Part shown: positions 1 to 8,451 of the stretch, piece by piece
How the letters are laid out: every line of letters starts with the position of its first letter
Numbering within the stretch: position 1 is the first letter of the stretch
Assembly (NCBI GenBank): GCA_000424365.1
Contig: KE384177.1
Location: 32,066 to 93,293 of the forward strand
Direction of reading: 5' to 3'
DNA length: 61,228 nucleotides
DNA from: Lachnospiraceae bacterium NK4A144
GTDB lineage: Bacteria; Bacillota; Clostridia; Lachnospirales; Lachnospiraceae
Program-made: the position numbers and the translations under genes
Notes under the pieces: generated by a model
Databases searched by the model: none
Told to the model about the DNA's origin: nothing
What the model saw: only the letters and a program-made list of their open reading frames with translations

Positions 1-1596
1 GCAATCGCACCAGAAGATATAGCAATGCCTGCAGAAGAGGCATCTGTCATTCCGGATATGCCTATGGCAGAGGCACCGGTAATGCCGGATATGCCAGTAG
101 CAGAAGCACCGATAATGCCAGAAGCATCTGTTGATTATACAGAGACTTTGATGCAGGATATTCCAGCAGAAGCAGTAACTTCACCAGAGGCATCCGTAGA
201 TTATACAGAAACATTAATGCAGGATGTGATCCCTGAAGAACCGGCAGCCGAGGCACCAATAATTCCTGACATGGTGATGGAGGAGACTCCGGTAATGCCG
301 GAAGAACCTGCAGCCGAGGCACCCGTAATGCCGGAAATGGCGATGGAAGAAGCTCCGGTAATGGAGGAAGCTCCGATAATTACGGACAAGCAGCGTGAGA
401 TCATTGATACGATTAATGAAATCAATAGTCAGGGTAGTGAAAACGTTGATATAGAAGCTACACAGAGTAGTGAAAATGTCGAAATAGAAGCTGCACAGAG
501 TAGTGAAAATATCGAAATAGAAGCTGCACAGAGTAGTGAAAATGTCGAAATAGAAGCTGCACAGAGTAGTGAAAATATCGAAATGGAAGCTGTACAGAGT
601 AGCGAAAATATCGAAATAGAAGCTGCACAGAGTAGTGAAAATGTTGAAATAGAAGCTCCTCAGAACTTTGAAAACATCGAAACAGAAGTAGTTCAAGATG
701 CTGAAAATAAAGACATCGAAGCTATCCAGGAAGAAAACTTTGTTGAGGAATTTACTCTGGAAGTTGATAAAGCTCAGGAAGCAGAAGAAGCAGGTATTAC
801 CGAACCAGTGCCAGTGATGGTCAACGAAGCTGAACCAGTCGTGGTCAATGAAGCCGCACCGCCTGTGGTTCCACAGGTTCCAATGGAACGCGTCAGTCTT
901 AAAGAACTCAATAAGAAAGAGGCTGAAGTTGAGGGCGCAGCAAGAGACTATGATCGCAATTGGCTCATGGAACATGTTGAAAACATAGTTATCCTTGAAG
1001 ATGCGCTTATCTCTGCAAAGAGTTGGGGCTACAATTCAGATTCCTATAGTGATATGATGTGGACTCTTCGTGATTATCGCTGCAAGGTTGCAGGCTGGAT
1101 CGCAGAGATGAATGGCAGCAGAGAGGGAACTAATTCCAGAAGAGAAGCTGAAGAAAGCCGAAAGGAACTTCTGAATAACGTTATCAATTACGTGAAGAAC
1201 AAGCCAAGGATCAGAAAGAAAGAGTATGGCAGAAAGCGCTTCGACGTAGCGATGATACTTCTCTATGAGCTTGATCCGAAGATCGCAGAGGACTTTGTAA
1301 ATAAGACCAATACAAAGTTCCGTGATGCATCAAATCAGATCAGTATAGAGGGTCTTGTAGCCGAACTGCATCTGAATCCTGATGGTGGAATAAGCTCAAG
1401 CGATGTAATAAAGAAGATCCATATTAGAGACTTTGGTATCTGGTCAGAAAGGTGCAAACTCCTCGATACGATCCAGAAAGAAACGAATTATAGATGCGAT
1501 CCTGAATATCGCGCAAAGATCAATGCAGAGGCAAAAAAGAATTATGTTGCATCGGTGATCATGCGTGAGGGAAAGAAGGAAATGCAGACGGTATAA
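1..1596 (+). CDS. Repetitive acidic Pro/Glu-rich protein, 5' end outside window
   Basis: I do not recognise the family. The frame is open from base 1, so the true start lies upstream; the first ATG in the window is at base 25. The N-terminal 130 residues are low-complexity, built from variations on EAPVMPDMP and EASVDYTETLMQD. A block of seven to eight 11-residue repeats of the type QSSENVEIEAA follows. The C-terminal 230 residues are non-repetitive and charged, with helical character and no membrane segment, signal or catalytic motif that I can name. The repeats suggest a flexible spacer or stalk, with function probably in the C-terminal part. The gene is real by codon use and length; its role is unknown. 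Confidence 0.8.
   Translation, partial: AIAPEDIAMPAEEASVIPDMPMAEAPVMPDMPVAEAPIMPEASVDYTETLMQDIPAEAVTSPEASVDYTETLMQDVIPEEPAAEAPIIPDMVMEETPVMPEEPAAEAPVMPEMAMEEAPVMEEAPIITDKQREIIDTINEINSQGSENVDIEATQSSENVEIEAAQSSENIEIEAAQSSENVEIEAAQSSENIEMEAVQSSENIEIEAAQSSENVEIEAPQNFENIETEVVQDAENKDIEAIQEENFVEEFTLEVDKAQEAEEAGITEPVPVMVNEAEPVVVNEAAPPVVPQVPMERVSLKELNKKEAEVEGAARDYDRNWLMEHVENIVILEDALISAKSWGYNSDSYSDMMWTLRDYRCKVAGWIAEMNGSREGTNSRREAEESRKELLNNVINYVKNKPRIRKKEYGRKRFDVAMILLYELDPKIAEDFVNKTNTKFRDASNQISIEGLVAELHLNPDGGISSSDVIKKIHIRDFGIWSERCKLLDTIQKETNYRCDPEYRAKINAEAKKNYVASVIMREGKKEMQTV
433..664 (+). repeat. 33-bp in-frame tandem repeats
   Basis: Seven to eight nearly identical 33-bp units encode 11-residue repeats (consensus QSSENVEIEAA). 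Units differ mainly by single transitions, and the last copies are more diverged, as expected for expansion and contraction by slippage or recombination. They lie in frame within a coding sequence and have no spacers, so this is not a CRISPR array. Confidence 0.9.
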
Positions 1597-1655
1597 AACA
1601 AATTTCGAGACACCTGACAGATGTTAAAGTTTTTGTAAGAAAGGAATGATCTATC

Positions 1656-1913
1656 ATGACAATGGCTGAACTGGAATTCAAACTGGATATTCTGAATACC
1701 GACATTAGCGACCTTGATATATATTATGGTGAAGAAGTATCTGAAAACAATGCTATCAGTTGTTGGGAAGAAGGCGGAGTATGGTTTCTTCAGAAAGTGA
1801 ACGATGAAGGAGAAAAGTCGATCCAAAGTGGTCCGGAAGAGGAAATTCTAGATAAATTGTACAGCCACATCAAATTCCGCCATAGGATAAAGGTAGCGGA
1901 ATCTCCAAAATAA
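1656..1913 (+). CDS. Small acidic hypothetical protein
   Basis: An 85-residue protein of unrecognised family, with no signal peptide or membrane segment. It is acidic with a basic C-terminal tail. The start is supported by an AAAGGA ribosome site about 10 bases upstream of the ATG. It follows the repetitive gene by 59 bases in the same direction and is followed at once by a strong terminator, so it is probably the last gene of that transcript. No function can be assigned. Confidence 0.7.
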   Translation: MTMAELEFKLDILNTDISDLDIYYGEEVSENNAISCWEEGGVWFLQKVNDEGEKSIQSGPEEEILDKLYSHIKFRHRIKVAESPK

Positions 1914-1935
1914 CAAAATTATGAACCAAACGAAG

Positions 1936-1969
1936 TCCCGGTGGAGTGATCCGCCGGGATTTTTTTTTT
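1936..1969 (+). terminator. Intrinsic terminator
   Basis: A 10-bp GC-rich stem (TCCCGGTGGA paired with TCCGCCGGGA, one G-U pair) with a GTGA loop is followed by about nine T residues. It closes the transcript of the two genes upstream. Confidence 0.92.
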
Positions 1970-2122
1970 GTATTCTTTTTGTTTTTTACCTTTTTCGTTT
2001 TATTCATGTATCAAGTAGAATACATTTTATTATATAATGTGTTACGGTTCAGATGAAAATTATAAATAATAACGCTAATATACAGCGTTGATAATAGAAA
2101 TAATTGTAGGAGTTTATTAGTA

Positions 2123-3136
2123 ATGAAGCGGATTTTTGTACCTGCCGTCGTGGCAGTTTTATGTATATGCGGAGTTTGTGTATATGCAGTTGAAACCGGA
2201 TACGGACGAGAGGGCGTGAAGGCGGAAACGATAGAAAAGGCAACGGATCAAGAAGATGATGGATACACAATAGTTATCCCTGAGTCAGATATAGGGGAAG
2301 ATGATTTTTCTATCATCTCATCAGGAAAAGAACCTATTACGGTAACTGCCGCTGACGGATCGGAAAGCAGCATAGATGGTGGAACAGAAAAAAGCATACC
2401 TTTTTCGAAAAAGGTAACGTTTACAAATCTTGGGGAAGAAGCTGCTGCTGAAATAAAGAATAGTACATATTTTTGTTCGTTTAAGGTTACAAATGCGGAG
2501 TCTGTTGTCGCAACTGTTTCCAATGGAGTAACGATAAATGGTGATGATTACGGATATCAGCTGACCATGAAAACAAAAAATGGTTCAAAAAAGCTTAGTT
2601 TCACCGGCAGTCTCACGGGAGCGTTAAATGCAGAATATAGTGGGAATGATATCGTATTGAATTCTAACCTCGTATTGGGAAAAGTCGTTGTCACGGCGGA
2701 GAACGGGACAGCAAAAAATTACCTTGTAAATAAACCGGGTTGTGTGATACATGCAGATGGTTCAGCCTCTCTTGAGGATGGAACATCGCTACAGGCATTA
2801 AGTGAAGAAGAAATTGCAAATTCCGGTGGAACATCAGTCCAGAACGTATTCCATACGATATCGCCTGCGCTTTTTGTTTCGGGGTCAGTAAGTGATGCCG
2901 CTAAACTTATCAATGATTATGTTTATGGTGATGAGACTCGTGCGTCAAAGCTTGATGAAGAAACTGCAGTTAAGTCTGTGAAGTATTACGGAGAGACAGG
3001 GAGACTGCTATTTACTATAACAGTTTATGCCAGCGGTAATCATGCGAGGATAGCGACAGCTGACGGAGAAACTCATGATTACATCATGGAAGCGCAGGAA
3101 GGAGCGCATTGTTATCCGATTTTTTCAATGGGTTAA
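2123..3136 (+). CDS. Secreted hypothetical protein
   Basis: The N terminus is a typical signal peptide: MKR, a hydrophobic stretch to about residue 22, then a likely cut after VYA. The remaining roughly 310 residues are Ser/Thr/Gly-rich with alternating beta-like patterns, consistent with an extracellular beta-rich protein. I recognise no domain or catalytic motif. The start is supported by GTAGGAG about 11 bases upstream. It is a single-gene unit: a terminator precedes it and 200 bases of intergenic DNA follow. Export to the surface or medium is inferred from the signal peptide only. Confidence 0.75.
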   Translation: MKRIFVPAVVAVLCICGVCVYAVETGYGREGVKAETIEKATDQEDDGYTIVIPESDIGEDDFSIISSGKEPITVTAADGSESSIDGGTEKSIPFSKKVTFTNLGEEAAAEIKNSTYFCSFKVTNAESVVATVSNGVTINGDDYGYQLTMKTKNGSKKLSFTGSLTGALNAEYSGNDIVLNSNLVLGKVVVTAENGTAKNYLVNKPGCVIHADGSASLEDGTSLQALSEEEIANSGGTSVQNVFHTISPALFVSGSVSDAAKLINDYVYGDETRASKLDEETAVKSVKYYGETGRLLFTITVYASGNHARIATADGETHDYIMEAQEGAHCYPIFSMG

Positions 3137-3348
3137 AAAAGTATTGAAAAAAGAACAAAAAATTGTGTATTATAAGTACAGTGGTCATTGAATCACAAAT
3201 GGGGTTATTAATGTGAATCGGTGATCGTAAGATAAATGTAACTGTTCACATACAGATGGAGTATTTGTTGCGGATATTACGAATGCTTAGCAAATTCAAA
3301 TAAGTGAGTGAACAGTAACAGATACATTGTTGAGAGGAGATACAATTT

Positions 3349-3732
3349 ATGGCACCAAGGACTAAGACAGCAGGTACAGAGACAGAAACTAAGGAAGCTA
3401 AGCCGGCAGCGGAGAAGACTGCTGCTTTGAAGGCTACAACAGAGAAGAAGGCTACAGCTAAGAAGGCACCGGCAAAGACAACAACTGCAAAGAAAGCTAC
3501 AACAGCTAAGAAGACTACTTCTAAGAAAGCACCAAAGATAGATGCTGAGATCCAGTTTGACGGAAAGTCTGTAACTCAGGATGTTCTTCTTCAGAGAATA
3601 TATGATGCATGGGCAGTAACAGGTCATGATAAGGATGCGATCAAGTCTATCAATATCTATCTTAAGCCAGCTGAAAACAGAGCATATTACGTTATAAATG
3701 AAAGTGAAAACGGCAGTATTTTCATGTTCTAA
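3349..3732 (+). CDS. Ala/Lys-rich tailed protein, DUF6465-like
   Basis: The 127-residue protein has two parts. Residues 1-62 are Lys/Ala/Thr-rich with KKA and AKK repeats resembling histone H1-like or AlgP-like tails, and may bind nucleic acid or another anionic partner. Residues 63-127 are a compact domain resembling DUF6465, common in Lachnospiraceae. The ATG follows a GAGAGGAG ribosome site. The gene has its own terminator downstream. The domain call is from memory of the family pattern; nucleic-acid binding is inferred from composition only. Confidence 0.75.
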   Translation: MAPRTKTAGTETETKEAKPAAEKTAALKATTEKKATAKKAPAKTTTAKKATTAKKTTSKKAPKIDAEIQFDGKSVTQDVLLQRIYDAWAVTGHDKDAIKSINIYLKPAENRAYYVINESENGSIFMF

Positions 3733-3759
3733 TAATGAATGACCATTAGGCCGTTTCAT

Positions 3760-3810
3760 AAGGGATCATCGTTTAATGTGGATACACATCTGAACGTGAT
3801 CCCTTTTGTC
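3760..3810 (+). terminator. Probable intrinsic terminator
   Basis: AAGGGATCA pairs with TGATCCCTT, extended by CGTT/AACG after a bulge, and is followed by TTTTGTCTT. It lies just after the DUF6465-like gene. Confidence 0.75.
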
Positions 3811-3899
3811 TTATAGGAATTCCATCGGATTTTTCTTTAAGAAAAAATCAATAGGCAAAAGTACAAAAATCTGCACCTGAAAATTATACAGTATGTTTA

Positions 3900-3929
3900 T
3901 TGATTAATAGGCATAAATGCCGATAAAAT
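3900..3929 (+). promoter_or_regulatory. Possible promoter for the coiled-coil pair
   Basis: TTGATT is spaced 18 bases from TAAAAT, about 45 bases upstream of the next start codon. Position and spacing are right but the boxes are only fair matches. Confidence 0.4.
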
Positions 3930-3971
3930 AGATTTGGGTTATTTTAAATATTTTCAGGGGGATTATTCTTA

Positions 3972-4544
3972 ATGGAACGAAAAAGTCTTAAAGATGAGTT
4001 TAGAGATTTCATGTCTGAAACTATCGATAAAGTCAGTAAAAATATATTTCTCGATGATCTCGAAAAAATCCGTGACGATATAGGTCAAAGTTCTCAAATA
4101 ATTGAAGAAAAGATAAAGGATATAAATCTATCAAATGACACGATCGCAGAAGTGAACAAAAAAGAAGATGAACTGCGTTCGTCACTTGAGGACGTTCTTC
4201 GTAAGGTGAAAGAAGCCGAAGATAAAAACGAAGAATTGTATGACAACCTTGCAAATCAGTGCGCCGTTATCAAAGCTGAGACTGAAGAAATAAAGGAATT
4301 CGGCACAAATCTTTTGGAAGAGCAAAAGAAGATCCTTGAAATGCTTTCAAATCAGGCTTCTGAAAACTCGGCTGTGGTAGAGGAGATCCACAGACAAAAA
4401 ACAAATATCGGCTGGATGAGTGTTATCATTTTTGCTGTAGTCGTTTTGATGGGGATCATTCCTTCAGACGGTGTAATACTTATAGCTGTTAAGTGTGTTA
4501 TTGCAGCGATATCTGCAGTGTTTGCAAAGAAGGTGTGGAAATGA
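3972..4544 (+). CDS. Coiled-coil protein with C-terminal membrane hairpin
   Basis: A 190-residue protein. Residues 1-140 are strongly charged with heptad-like spacing, predicting a long coiled coil. Two hydrophobic segments follow, at about 148-165 and 168-186, separated by a short PSDG turn, so the protein should be anchored by a membrane hairpin with the coiled coil in the cytoplasm. No family recognised. A GGGG-type ribosome site precedes the ATG. Its 3' end overlaps the next gene by ATGA, indicating translational coupling and probably a shared complex. Confidence 0.75.
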   Translation: MERKSLKDEFRDFMSETIDKVSKNIFLDDLEKIRDDIGQSSQIIEEKIKDINLSNDTIAEVNKKEDELRSSLEDVLRKVKEAEDKNEELYDNLANQCAVIKAETEEIKEFGTNLLEEQKKILEMLSNQASENSAVVEEIHRQKTNIGWMSVIIFAVVVLMGIIPSDGVILIAVKCVIAAISAVFAKKVWK

Positions 4545-5527
4545 TGCGCTATCATTCCAATGCTTTAGAGGAAATCGAGTCACTTTCGGAGCAGGCGTTG
4601 GATTTGTTTCTGCAGTTGGAAAGCGTTGAAAAGATACAGTTTCGCACAGTATACAGGAGAGAATTAAAGAGACTGGAAATATTTGCCAGAAACAGTGCTG
4701 TGGATATACATGCCATGGGAAATGGCCGGATCCAAAAGATCCTCATGGGAAACGTGGATGCTATCCATGATCTGATATGCAGAGAACAGGCAGAAGGCAA
4801 GATGCCGGAAGAAACAGAATCTCTTGATGATATGATCCGTGACGGAAAAGAAAAGCTTGAGTTTTATGCAGAGCAGATCTGTGAGATCATGGAAGAGTGT
4901 ATCAAGAGGGCTATAGTCCTTAATGAGCAGAATGCGATAATAAAGAAACAGGTAGACGAAGAAGTGGATCTTCTGAATCGTACCTATGATAAAATGATGG
5001 ACAAAGTGATGTCAAAGGCAGGAAGTGATCTGACGGGCGAGAAAGACACACCACTTTGGCTCAAGGGATTAAAAACTGAATTTGAAAACCTTCAAAGAGA
5101 GTTTTTGGATTTTGTGGTCGAGCAATATCCTGTTTCGTTAAAAAAATGTATAGTATGTGAAAACGGTGCAGAGGGTGTTTCCTTATATATCCGTGATCAC
5201 GCATTTGACTGCCGGCCCTTACAAAAGGCAAATTTTCATATGACACCTGTTGATTGGTGGAAAAAGAATACGGCTGCTGGATTTGGAAGTGAAGAAGAAA
5301 GACGTAGTGCTATAGAGGAACTGAGCAAACTTTATCGTCAGCAGATGGACGAACAGATCACAAAAGTTGAACACAGATATACACGCACAAGACAAGCTTC
5401 GTATGAGAGTGAATTAGGTAATTACAATGTGGTTCAGGATACCTGTAAGTCTCTCAGAGACAAGCTTGATGATCGTTATCACTTTGAGTACAAGCCTGAA
5501 CCTCTTGAAAAAATAATAGAAAGATAG
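4541..5527 (+). CDS. Coiled-coil cytoplasmic hypothetical protein
   Basis: The protein has 328 residues when started at the ATG that overlaps the upstream stop codon; AAGGTG just upstream supports this start over an ATG 48 bases earlier. It is mostly charged helix with no membrane segment. A middle part (about 190-250) contains several Cys and aromatic residues and may fold independently. No known family recognised. Coupling to the membrane-anchored coiled-coil protein suggests the two act together at the membrane face; the nature of that function is not visible. Confidence 0.75.
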   Translation: MMRYHSNALEEIESLSEQALDLFLQLESVEKIQFRTVYRRELKRLEIFARNSAVDIHAMGNGRIQKILMGNVDAIHDLICREQAEGKMPEETESLDDMIRDGKEKLEFYAEQICEIMEECIKRAIVLNEQNAIIKKQVDEEVDLLNRTYDKMMDKVMSKAGSDLTGEKDTPLWLKGLKTEFENLQREFLDFVVEQYPVSLKKCIVCENGAEGVSLYIRDHAFDCRPLQKANFHMTPVDWWKKNTAAGFGSEEERRSAIEELSKLYRQQMDEQITKVEHRYTRTRQASYESELGNYNVVQDTCKSLRDKLDDRYHFEYKPEPLEKIIER

Positions 5528-5712
5528 TTTGAGAAATAATTTGAGCGTTCGCTTTCTTTAATGGCAGAAGAGCCGGGAGAGCAGACGCTCATTTTTGTTT
5601 TACAGGATGTTCCGATGGTGAGTCGGATTCTTTTTTTACTGGATACAGTGTATGAATTAATGTGTGGTATTGTGAAAATCTGTGTGAGATTGTGTGAAAA
5701 TATATTTAAATT

Positions 5713-5742
5713 GATGACGGTTTATGCCCGATGTGGTAGAAT
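5713..5742 (+). promoter_or_regulatory. Possible extended -10 promoter for the EutS/EutP genes
   Basis: TGTGG immediately precedes TAGAAT (extended -10 pattern), with ATGACG 18 bases upstream. It lies 27 bases before the first microcompartment gene and follows a gene-free stretch. Confidence 0.45.
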
Positions 5743-5768
5743 GTTAGTCAGAAGAGAGGAATATTCAT

Positions 5769-6134
5769 ATGGCTAATGAACACGGAGAACAGATAAGAAT
5801 AGTACAGGAAACTGTTGCAGGTAAGGAAATAACTTTTGCTCATATTATGGGTGGACCGGCTCCTGTTATATATCAGAAACTCGGACTTAATCCGCAGGTC
5901 GACTATGGATCATCTGCAATAGGTATCATGAATATGACACCTCCTGAGTCGGCAGTTATCGCGTCTGATATAGCTGTAAAAAGCGGAAATGTTTATCTGG
6001 GATTTGCGGATCGCTTCACAGGTACTTTGATCATTACAGGGGAACTTTCTGATGTTAATTCTGCTATGACGGAGATCGTGAATTATTTTAGAGACGAATT
6101 GGAATATGTTGTTTGCAGGATCACCAGACGATAG
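5769..6134 (+). CDS. EutS/PduU-type microcompartment shell protein
   Basis: A single BMC domain of the circularly permuted EutS/PduU type. The N-terminal IRIVQETVAGKEITFAHIM matches the EutS opening (RIIQEFVPGKQVTLAHL). The core has GIMNMTPPESAVIASDIA and GNVYLGFADRFTGTLIITG, closely parallel to EutS GIMTLTPGETAMIAGDLA and HIGFLDRFSGALVIYG. Length (121 residues) is close to EutS (about 111). Such proteins form hexameric facets of bacterial microcompartments. The ribosome site is AGAGAGGA. It heads a tight three-gene unit with a second EutS-like gene and a EutP-like GTPase. No encapsulated enzymes are encoded nearby. Confidence 0.9.
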   Translation: MANEHGEQIRIVQETVAGKEITFAHIMGGPAPVIYQKLGLNPQVDYGSSAIGIMNMTPPESAVIASDIAVKSGNVYLGFADRFTGTLIITGELSDVNSAMTEIVNYFRDELEYVVCRITRR

Positions 6135-6145
6135 GATGCAGCTTG

Positions 6146-6565
6146 ATGACTAAAGAAGAATTACTGGAAAAGATATTCCATGATGATTACAGAAAGCTTA
6201 AGGGAAAGACTCTTCGTATGACGAGAGTACGTGTTCCCGGGCGGGAAGTCTGTATGGCACATATATTCAGTCCATCGGATGAAACTGTATATAAAAATCT
6301 TGGACTTCATATAGGAGTACATGAAGGTGAAGATCATACAGGCGAATCCATTGGGATCATAAAGTTTACACCTTGGGAAGCGGTTGTCGTGGCTGCAGAT
6401 ATAGCTATGAAATCCGGTGATGTCGAGATAGGCTTTATGGATCGCTTTTGCGGAACACTTATTATTACCGGAAGGCTCTCTGATGTTCAAAGTTCGGTAG
6501 AGGAAGTTGTGAGATTTTTTAGGGAAGATCTTAATTTTAGAACATGCAGGGTTTGCAGGAATTAA
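6146..6565 (+). CDS. Second EutS/PduU-type shell protein
   Basis: A paralogue of the preceding gene, 139 residues from the ATG preceded by ATAGGA. An ATG 33 bases upstream is also in frame but would overlap the previous gene. It carries a roughly 25-residue N-terminal extension and an insert (GVHEGEDHTGES) before the conserved core GIIKFTPWEAVVVAADIA and VEIGFMDRFCGTLIITG. The two shell genes are clearly related but well diverged, suggesting different facets or a mixed hexamer. The following GTPase gene starts 4 bases after the stop. Confidence 0.88.
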   Translation: MTKEELLEKIFHDDYRKLKGKTLRMTRVRVPGREVCMAHIFSPSDETVYKNLGLHIGVHEGEDHTGESIGIIKFTPWEAVVVAADIAMKSGDVEIGFMDRFCGTLIITGRLSDVQSSVEEVVRFFREDLNFRTCRVCRN

Positions 6566-6569
6566 CAGG

Positions 6570-7088
6570 ATGAAAAAGATTTTTTTAATGGGCAGGAGTG
6601 AAGCGGGTAAAACATCGCTAACTCAGGCACTTAGGGGAGAAGAACTTCATTATGTAAAAACTCAGTATACAAATACCGGCGAAGACACGATCGATTCACC
6701 CGGCGAATATGCTGAATCAAAATATTTCAGCCTGGGACTTGCCTGTTTTTCATTTGAAGCTGATGTGATCGCGGTGGTGCAGGCAGCAGATGAACCCTAT
6801 AATCTGTTTGGACCAAGTATGCATACCTTTATTCAGAGGCCGCTTATAGGAGTTATCACAAAGACGGATTCTCCGTATGCGAATGTGCCTATGATCAGGC
6901 AGTGGATGGAGAATGCAGGCTGCGAGAGAGTGTTTGAAGTGAACAACAAAACTCGTGATGGAATAGACGAATTACTTGAGTACTTAAAAGAGGATCTTCC
7001 TCGCATGTCATTTGAGGAAGCTCTTTACAGGCAGAGTATCGGTTTAAGCGAATGGGAACCGCTACCTGATAATAATGAAATGAGATAA
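6570..7088 (+). CDS. EutP/PduV-type small GTPase
   Basis: A 172-residue P-loop protein. Walker A is GRSEAGKTSL (about residues 8-17). DSPGEY corresponds to the EutP DTPGEY, and ITKTDSP (about 94-100) corresponds to the EutP ISKTDMP base-recognition motif. The C-terminal half has the EutP pattern (RQWMENAGCERVFEVNNKTRDGIDEL). EutP/PduV proteins accompany microcompartment shells and are proposed to act in positioning or in acetate-linked phosphotransfer; which applies here is not decidable. It sits 4 bases after the shell paralogue and ends at a terminator. Confidence 0.88.
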   Translation: MKKIFLMGRSEAGKTSLTQALRGEELHYVKTQYTNTGEDTIDSPGEYAESKYFSLGLACFSFEADVIAVVQAADEPYNLFGPSMHTFIQRPLIGVITKTDSPYANVPMIRQWMENAGCERVFEVNNKTRDGIDELLEYLKEDLPRMSFEEALYRQSIGLSEWEPLPDNNEMR

Positions 7089-7093
7089 TACAG

Positions 7094-7140
7094 GAAAAGC
7101 AATCAAAGTGCATTATCAGCTTGGGTTGCTTTTCTTTTTT
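7094..7140 (+). terminator. Intrinsic terminator after the EutP-like gene
   Basis: GAAAAGCAA pairs with TTGCTTTTC across a 23-base loop, followed by TTTTTT. It closes the shell/GTPase operon. Confidence 0.85.
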
Positions 7141-7158
7141 AGTGCATTATATTTATTG

Positions 7159-7350
7159 TGATGTAAGGGTCAAAAGTAAATTTTGCCCCTTACTGATGTC
7201 ACGGATTGCTTCATTGCTACGCAATTCCCGCAATCCTAAAACACTCGCATTCCGCGTAATAACGCTACTTGCTCGTGTTTTGCGGGTCCCAAGGTCTCAA
7301 TCCTCTTTGTGCAAGCACAATCGGATTTTGACCTTTTGACCCTGACATCA
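7159..7350. mobile_element. 192-bp MITE-like element with 18-bp terminal inverted repeats
   Basis: The left end TGATGTAAGGGTCAAAAG (7159-7176) and the inverted right end (7333-7350) match at 17 of 18 bases. The interior has no convincing gene and is rich in further inverted repeats (around 7203-7235 and 7241-7290), so the whole could fold into a long branched structure. The first 35 bases recur almost unchanged beside the insertion sequence at the right end of the window. No transposase is encoded, so movement would need one in trans. Confidence 0.75.
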
Positions 7351-7482
7351 TTTATATTTCTTAACATTACATTAATGCATAAATGTGATAAACTAAGAAG
7401 GCTTGTTGCCTGGCTGCTATTCAGAACAGCACGAAGCAGCAAACATGATCATAAAAATAAATAACAGAATACGTTGGTAAAT

Positions 7483-8451
7483 ATGCTAAAAAAATTAAAT
7501 CAAAATAATTTATTTAACGGGATACTGTTTGCGGTTATCTTCGTAATTATCCTTTCAATACTTTCGTCGCTTGTTAAACCGGATTTTGGTCAGGTTTACA
7601 ATATTGTTCAGGTAAATCAGAAACTCGAATCCTTCTCAAAAGAAAAAGAAAATACTATAGATGTGATATTTGCGGGGAATAGTGAAGTTTATAGCACGTT
7701 TTCACCACTGCAGCTTTATCTGGAACGTGGTATCAGTTCATATTGTATGAGTGAGAGTGCGCTACGTTTGTGTGATGCTCTTGAGCTGACAAAGGCTTCT
7801 TTTAATACCCAGAATCCAAAGGTTGTAGTTCTTGAGGCTGACGCGATCTTTTCGGATGCGGATCCGCATAAGGATGATTACGCACTTCCAACTAATTTTA
7901 TAGAAGATATGTTTCCAATCTTTCACTATCATATTTTTTATAAATCATTTGTAACGAAAAAAATGAAAGAGAAAAATAATGATCTAAAAGTTGAGCATCC
8001 ATTAAGGGGGTTCATAAAAACTGATCTGGCTGTTCCTTATACAGGTCCGGCAGATTATATGAACCGTGAAGAACAGGTTGCTATCGGTGAAGACAGTATG
8101 AGGTATTTGGAGAGATTTCGGGAGTTCTGTGATGAAAAGAAGGTTCCGTTGGTGCTCACGGCGGCTCCGAATCCAAATAGCTGGACCTGGTCAAGACATA
8201 ATGTCCTTAAGGCGTATGCAGATAAGTATGGAATCCCCTTTGTTGATCTCAATCTTCATATCGAGGATATGGGAATAGATTGGAATGTTGATACGATGGA
8301 TGGCGGAAATCATTTGTCATTTAAGGGCTCCGAAAAGGCAAGTTCGTTTATGGGAGCATATCTTTCTGAAAATTATAAACTTCCGAATCATTATGGTGAG
8401 AAAGCATATGAAGACTGGGAGAGAGATAATAAGGAGTTTGAAGTATATTAA
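7483..8451 (+). CDS. SGNH-like, DltD/AlgX-type membrane-anchored protein
   Basis: About 322 residues, starting at the ATG of MLKKLNQ; a TTG 9 bases earlier is an alternative. One N-terminal membrane segment (about 12-35) is followed by an extracytoplasmic domain. FAGNSEVYSTFSP resembles the SGNH block I serine region, and DGGNHLSFKGS supplies a C-terminal His. Such proteins pair with MBOAT acyltransferases to move acyl groups onto cell-surface polymers. The stop codon overlaps the MBOAT start (TAATG), which strongly supports this partnership. The polymer and acyl donor are unknown. Confidence 0.8.
   Translation: MLKKLNQNNLFNGILFAVIFVIILSILSSLVKPDFGQVYNIVQVNQKLESFSKEKENTIDVIFAGNSEVYSTFSPLQLYLERGISSYCMSESALRLCDALELTKASFNTQNPKVVVLEADAIFSDADPHKDDYALPTNFIEDMFPIFHYHIFYKSFVTKKMKEKNNDLKVEHPLRGFIKTDLAVPYTGPADYMNREEQVAIGEDSMRYLERFREFCDEKKVPLVLTAAPNPNSWTWSRHNVLKAYADKYGIPFVDLNLHIEDMGIDWNVDTMDGGNHLSFKGSEKASSFMGAYLSENYKLPNHYGEKAYEDWERDNKEFEVY

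Noticed and set aside
433-664. Possible CRISPR array
   Set aside because: Units are contiguous, in frame and without unique spacers; they encode a protein repeat.
214-975. 253-codon minus-strand frame opposite the repetitive gene
   Set aside because: It mirrors the plus-strand repeats (Phe/Cys-rich shadow) and has no ribosome site.
5561-5776. 71-codon frame before the EutS-like gene
   Set aside because: No ribosome site, poor coding pattern, overlaps the likely promoter and the start of the next gene.
5769-7088. Complete ethanolamine or propanediol utilisation operon
   Set aside because: Only shell and GTPase genes are present; no eutABC, pdu enzymes, vertex or trimeric shell proteins in the window.
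7121-7339. 72-codon frame inside the 192-bp element
   Set aside because: It spans the terminator and the inverted repeats; composition is that of a structured repeat, not a gene.
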